Source: JAAYPI01 sp036734385 (GTDB taxonomy: Bacteria > Bacteroidota > Bacteroidia > Bacteroidales > Paludibacteraceae). Taken from it: 64,000 nt of DNA. Under the pieces are notes generated by a model, which was not told the origin of the DNA, ran no database searches, and was given only the letters and a program-made list of their open reading frames with translations. The translations under genes and the position numbers were made by a program. Where the stretch lies: assembly GCA_036734385.1 (NCBI GenBank), contig DAIMYQ010000004.1:1-64000 (forward strand), read 5' to 3'. Position 1 is the stretch's first letter; the number at the start of each line of letters is the position of its first letter. Shown here in pieces: positions 61,428-64,000 of this stretch.

Positions 61428-61487
61428 CAATGAATCATTTATACTTTTTTAGAAAGTTTTTGCAAAATGTCTCATCAAAGATAAAAA

Positions 61488-62354
61488 ATGATTATACCGA
61501 CAGATAACCCTTTAAGTATAAACATAAAAGGGAAGCTACTCGATTTTTGTACTCCGAGAGTTATGGGTGTTATAAATATTACACCAGATTCTTTTTTTTT
61601 ACAAAGTAGAAGTAACACTGAAAAAGATATCTTGGATAAAGTAGGTAAAGCTATAGAACAAGGAGCTTCTATTGTCGATGTGGGAGGTTATTCCTCTCGT
61701 CCTAATGCCGACAATATATCTGCAAAGGAAGAGCAGAAAAGGTTGGATTTTGCGTTGCAAATCATTTGTTCTCACTTTCCTGACGTTATTATTTCTATTG
61801 ATACGTTTCGTGCAGAAATAATTGATTTTTCTGTGAAAAATTATGGAATATCAATTATCAACGATATTTCTGGAGGAATGATGGACTCAAGGATGTTCGA
61901 AACTGCTGCTAAGTGGCAAATTCCATATGTGTTGAGTCACATTCAAGGAACTCCTCAAACGATGCAACAGAATCCTTCATATGAAAAATTTATACCAGAA
62001 GTTTTATTTTATTTTTCCGAAAAAATTAATCAGTTAAAACATTTAGGGGTTAAGGATATAATTATTGATCCGGGGTTTTGTTTTGGAAAAACATTGGAAC
62101 AAAATTATACATTGATAAATAATCTTGATGTTTTTAAAGTATTTGAATTGCCCATTTTAGTTGGAATTTCCCGTAAATCAATGATTCAAAAGGTGTTGCA
62201 GACGACCGCTGAGCAGAGTTTGAATGGCACAACTATACTAAATACGTTGTTGATTCAAAAGGGTGCAAATATCCTTCGTGTACACGATGTTGCGGAAGCC
62301 ATGGAAATTGTTCGAATAACTGAAAAATTAAAAGAAGTCCAATATGATTTTTGA
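61488..62354 (+). CDS. folP: Dihydropteroate synthase
   Basis: 288 residues. Motifs VMGVINITPDSFF, GASIVDVGGYSSRP, ISIDTFRAEI, INDISGG, DIIIDPGFCFGKT and LVGISRKSMI cover the pterin and sulfa-binding loops. It joins 6-hydroxymethyl-dihydropterin diphosphate with p-aminobenzoate in folate synthesis. It overlaps cdaA by 11 bases. Confidence 0.95.
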   Translation: MIIPTDNPLSINIKGKLLDFCTPRVMGVINITPDSFFLQSRSNTEKDILDKVGKAIEQGASIVDVGGYSSRPNADNISAKEEQKRLDFALQIICSHFPDVIISIDTFRAEIIDFSVKNYGISIINDISGGMMDSRMFETAAKWQIPYVLSHIQGTPQTMQQNPSYEKFIPEVLFYFSEKINQLKHLGVKDIIIDPGFCFGKTLEQNYTLINNLDVFKVFELPILVGISRKSMIQKVLQTTAEQSLNGTTILNTLLIQKGANILRVHDVAEAMEIVRITEKLKEVQYDF

Positions 62355-63135
62355 TTTTAGGATAAAGGATGTAATAGATATTCTCATTGTAGCAATATTG
62401 TTATACCAAACATACAGATTGTTGCGGGGAACCTCAGGAATGAACGTTTTTATTGGCGTTTTGTCTTTTATAGTGGTTTGGTTTTTTGTTTCTTTTGTTT
62501 TTCAAATGGAGCTTTTGGGTTCTATTATGAATAAGTTTGTGAGTGTTGGAGCAATTGCTTTGATTGTCCTTTTTCAAGAGGAAATAAGGCGTTTCATGGC
62601 CGCACTTGGCGGAAGAAAAAAAGCAAAAGGGTTTGTCGGGCGAATTAAGAAGATCCTTTTGGGGGCGAGAGAGGGTTCTTCTTTTGATTATACGTCCGAA
62701 ATAGTTCAGGCGTGTGAGATTCTTTCTAAAACCAAAACAGGGGCACTTATCGTAATCCAAAACGATGCTGATTTATCGAAATATTGGGGTACTGGAGAAA
62801 GAATAGAATCTTATATTAAGGCTCGTCTCATCGAAAATATATTTTTTAAAAACAGTCCATTGCACGATGGAGCTCTCATCATTGTTAATAACAGAATTAA
62901 AGCTGTTGGTTGTATTTTGCCCATTGCTCATAATCAAGATCTCCCCAAGCATTTGGGTTTAAGACATAGAGCCGCATTAGGTATTTCGCAAAAGACTGAT
63001 GCAACAACGATTGTTGTTTCGGAAGAAACCGGTCGAATTTCCTTGTCTGAAGTGGGAGAACTTCACTTAAATTTAACTCCTGAAAAATTGGAATTATTTT
63101 TGACAAAGGGCGTGCGAGATGAAGATAAAAAATAG
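62344..63135 (+). CDS. cdaA: Diadenylate cyclase CdaA (c-di-AMP synthase)
   Basis: 263 residues. Three N-terminal membrane helices (about 10-100), then the DAC domain with LHDGALIIVNN (Asp175) and the RHRAA motif (near 207), both needed for catalysis. It makes the second messenger c-di-AMP from ATP. The 11-base overlap with folP is an arrangement I recall in Bacteroidota. No CdaR partner is adjacent, as expected outside Firmicutes. Confidence 0.93.
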   Translation: MIFDFRIKDVIDILIVAILLYQTYRLLRGTSGMNVFIGVLSFIVVWFFVSFVFQMELLGSIMNKFVSVGAIALIVLFQEEIRRFMAALGGRKKAKGFVGRIKKILLGAREGSSFDYTSEIVQACEILSKTKTGALIVIQNDADLSKYWGTGERIESYIKARLIENIFFKNSPLHDGALIIVNNRIKAVGCILPIAHNQDLPKHLGLRHRAALGISQKTDATTIVVSEETGRISLSEVGELHLNLTPEKLELFLTKGVRDEDKK

Positions 63136-63143
63136 TACCTTTG
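63136..63143 (+). promoter_or_regulatory. -7 box (TACCTTTG) of the CoA-transferase gene
   Basis: Exact TAnnTTTG match, overlapping the last base of the cdaA stop region, 33 bases before the ATG at 63177. No -33 element at the expected spacing. Confidence 0.45.
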
Positions 63144-63176
63144 TCTCCCGAAAAAACTTATCGAAAAATTATTGTC

Positions 63177-64000
63177 ATGCAAATAAATTTTAAAATAGTT
63201 TCAGCTCAGGAAGCGGCAAACTATGTTAATGATGGAGATGTTGTGGGTTTTAGTGGTTTTACTCCGGCTGGAGCTCCCAAAGTAGTAGCTGGTGCGATTG
63301 CTGCGAAAGCAGAGTCTTTTCACGCAGAAGGGAAACCGTTTAAAATTGGGGTTTATACCGGAGCATCTACCGGAGATTCTCTCGATGGTGTTTTAGCACG
63401 TGCAAATGCTGTTGCTTTCAGAACTCCTTACCAATCCAACAAAGATCTTAGAAATTCCATCAATCAGCATAAGGCTAGCTATTTTGATATGCATCTTTCG
63501 ATGTTGGCTCAAGAATTAAGATGTGGTTTTCTGCCTCGTCCAAATATTGCCATTATTGAAGCGTGTGATATTTCTGCAAATGGTGAAATTTTACTTACTT
63601 CGGGAGTCGGTATTACTCCAACTATTGCAGCTTTAGCAGATAAAATTATTATCGAGTTAAATAGTTTTCATCCGAAAACTTTAAAAGGATTACATGATAT
63701 TTACGAACCTCTTGACCCTCCTTATCGAAGGGAAATTCCTATATATAAACCAAGTGATCGTATTGGGTCTCCTATTCTGAAAGTAGATCCTAAAAAAATT
63801 ATTTGCATTGTAGAAACAAACAAAGCGGATGAGGTAGGAGGCTTTGCTCCTGTTGATGATGTTACCGCAAAAATTGGGGAGAATGTGTGCTCCTTTTTGG
63901 TATCTGAAATCAAAAGAGGAACTATTCCCGCATCGTTCTTACCAATACAATCGGGAGTAGGAAATATTGCCAATGCAGTAATGGCTTCTTTGGGAGCTAA
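63177..64000 (+). CDS. Acetyl-CoA hydrolase / acetate:succinate CoA-transferase, 3' end beyond window
   Basis: 274 complete codons, still open at 64000. The N-terminus reads MQINFKIVSAQEAANYVNDG, then VVGFSGFTPAGAPKVVAGAI and VYTGASTGDSLDGVLARANA, which is the start of the family that moves CoA between acetate, succinate or propionate. Later segments SASGVGITPTIAALADK-type and IPASFLPIQSGVGNIANAVM lead to the catalytic Glu region, which lies further along. In fermenting Bacteroidota such enzymes link succinate/propionate and acetate metabolism. The exact CoA acceptor is unknown. Confidence 0.88.
   Translation, partial: MQINFKIVSAQEAANYVNDGDVVGFSGFTPAGAPKVVAGAIAAKAESFHAEGKPFKIGVYTGASTGDSLDGVLARANAVAFRTPYQSNKDLRNSINQHKASYFDMHLSMLAQELRCGFLPRPNIAIIEACDISANGEILLTSGVGITPTIAALADKIIIELNSFHPKTLKGLHDIYEPLDPPYRREIPIYKPSDRIGSPILKVDPKKIICIVETNKADEVGGFAPVDDVTAKIGENVCSFLVSEIKRGTIPASFLPIQSGVGNIANAVMASLGA

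Noticed and set aside
1..64000. CRISPR arrays, insertion sequences, rRNA genes
   Set aside because: No regularly spaced repeats, transposase genes or rRNA-like sequence were seen.

Overview
The window looks like a piece of a low-GC Bacteroidota chromosome, most likely order Bacteroidales or a near relative. The evidence is a type IX secretion (T9SS) cargo protein with a gliding-type C-terminal domain, a GldJ/GldK-type lipoprotein, many -7 promoter boxes of the form TAnnTTTG, a BtuB-like TonB-dependent receptor, and Bacteroidota housekeeping families (DUF2851, DUF3108, DUF3109, class II GlyRS, CdaA overlapping FolP). A run of exactly 100 Ns at 21725-21824 inside polA shows the sequence is a draft scaffold. 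I cannot name the species.

Layout. 1-4.3 kb: a very large secreted Ig-like protein on the minus strand. 4.4-8.3 kb: mutS and an M24 metallopeptidase on the plus strand. 8.3-17.6 kb (minus): a U32/TrhP-like protein, a BtuB-like receptor preceded by a small ORF that ends in a terminator-like hairpin, an envelope gene set (DUF3108, SbsA-Ig lipoprotein, DUF2851) and glycyl-tRNA synthetase. 17.9-21.1 kb (plus): topoisomerase IV subunit A and tsaE. 21.1-26.4 kb (minus): polA, interrupted by the gap, and a class A penicillin-binding protein. A small Dabb protein follows on the plus strand.

26.9-54.3 kb is the centrepiece: a minus-strand gene cluster for an aryl polyene-type lipid pigment. It starts with a tyrosine ammonia-lyase. 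Next come a ketoreductase, three catalytically complete ketosynthases, two ketosynthase-like proteins lacking the active cysteine, two acyl carrier proteins, two hot-dog dehydratases, a thioesterase, a methyltransferase and an acyltransferase. A DMT-type membrane protein, a LolA-like carrier, an ApeN-like lipoprotein, a glycosyltransferase and an MMPL exporter fused to an acyltransferase and a methyltransferase-like domain follow. The distal part has a CrtI-like oxidoreductase with a collapsed second copy, a cobalamin-type radical SAM protein, an unknown 125-residue protein, a secreted esterase, an adenylate-forming ligase, an ABC exporter, a BtrH-like transferase and a PlsB-like acyltransferase. 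From 54280 to 29305 there is no intergenic gap above 27 bases. The inferred route is tyrosine to 4-coumarate, loading on ACP, iterative extension, reduction and dehydration to a polyene, then transfer to a lipid or amine acceptor and export to the outer membrane. No DarA/DarB pair was seen, so a flexirubin-type dialkylresorcinol ester cannot be inferred from this window.

54.7-61.3 kb (minus): tRNA-Leu and tRNA-Gly, DUF3109, a TonB-like protein, a LolC/E-like permease, rbfA, an O-methyltransferase, an M16 protease and the GldJ/GldK-type lipoprotein. 61.5-64.0 kb (plus): folP, cdaA and the 5' part of an acetyl-CoA hydrolase/CoA-transferase that runs off the window end.
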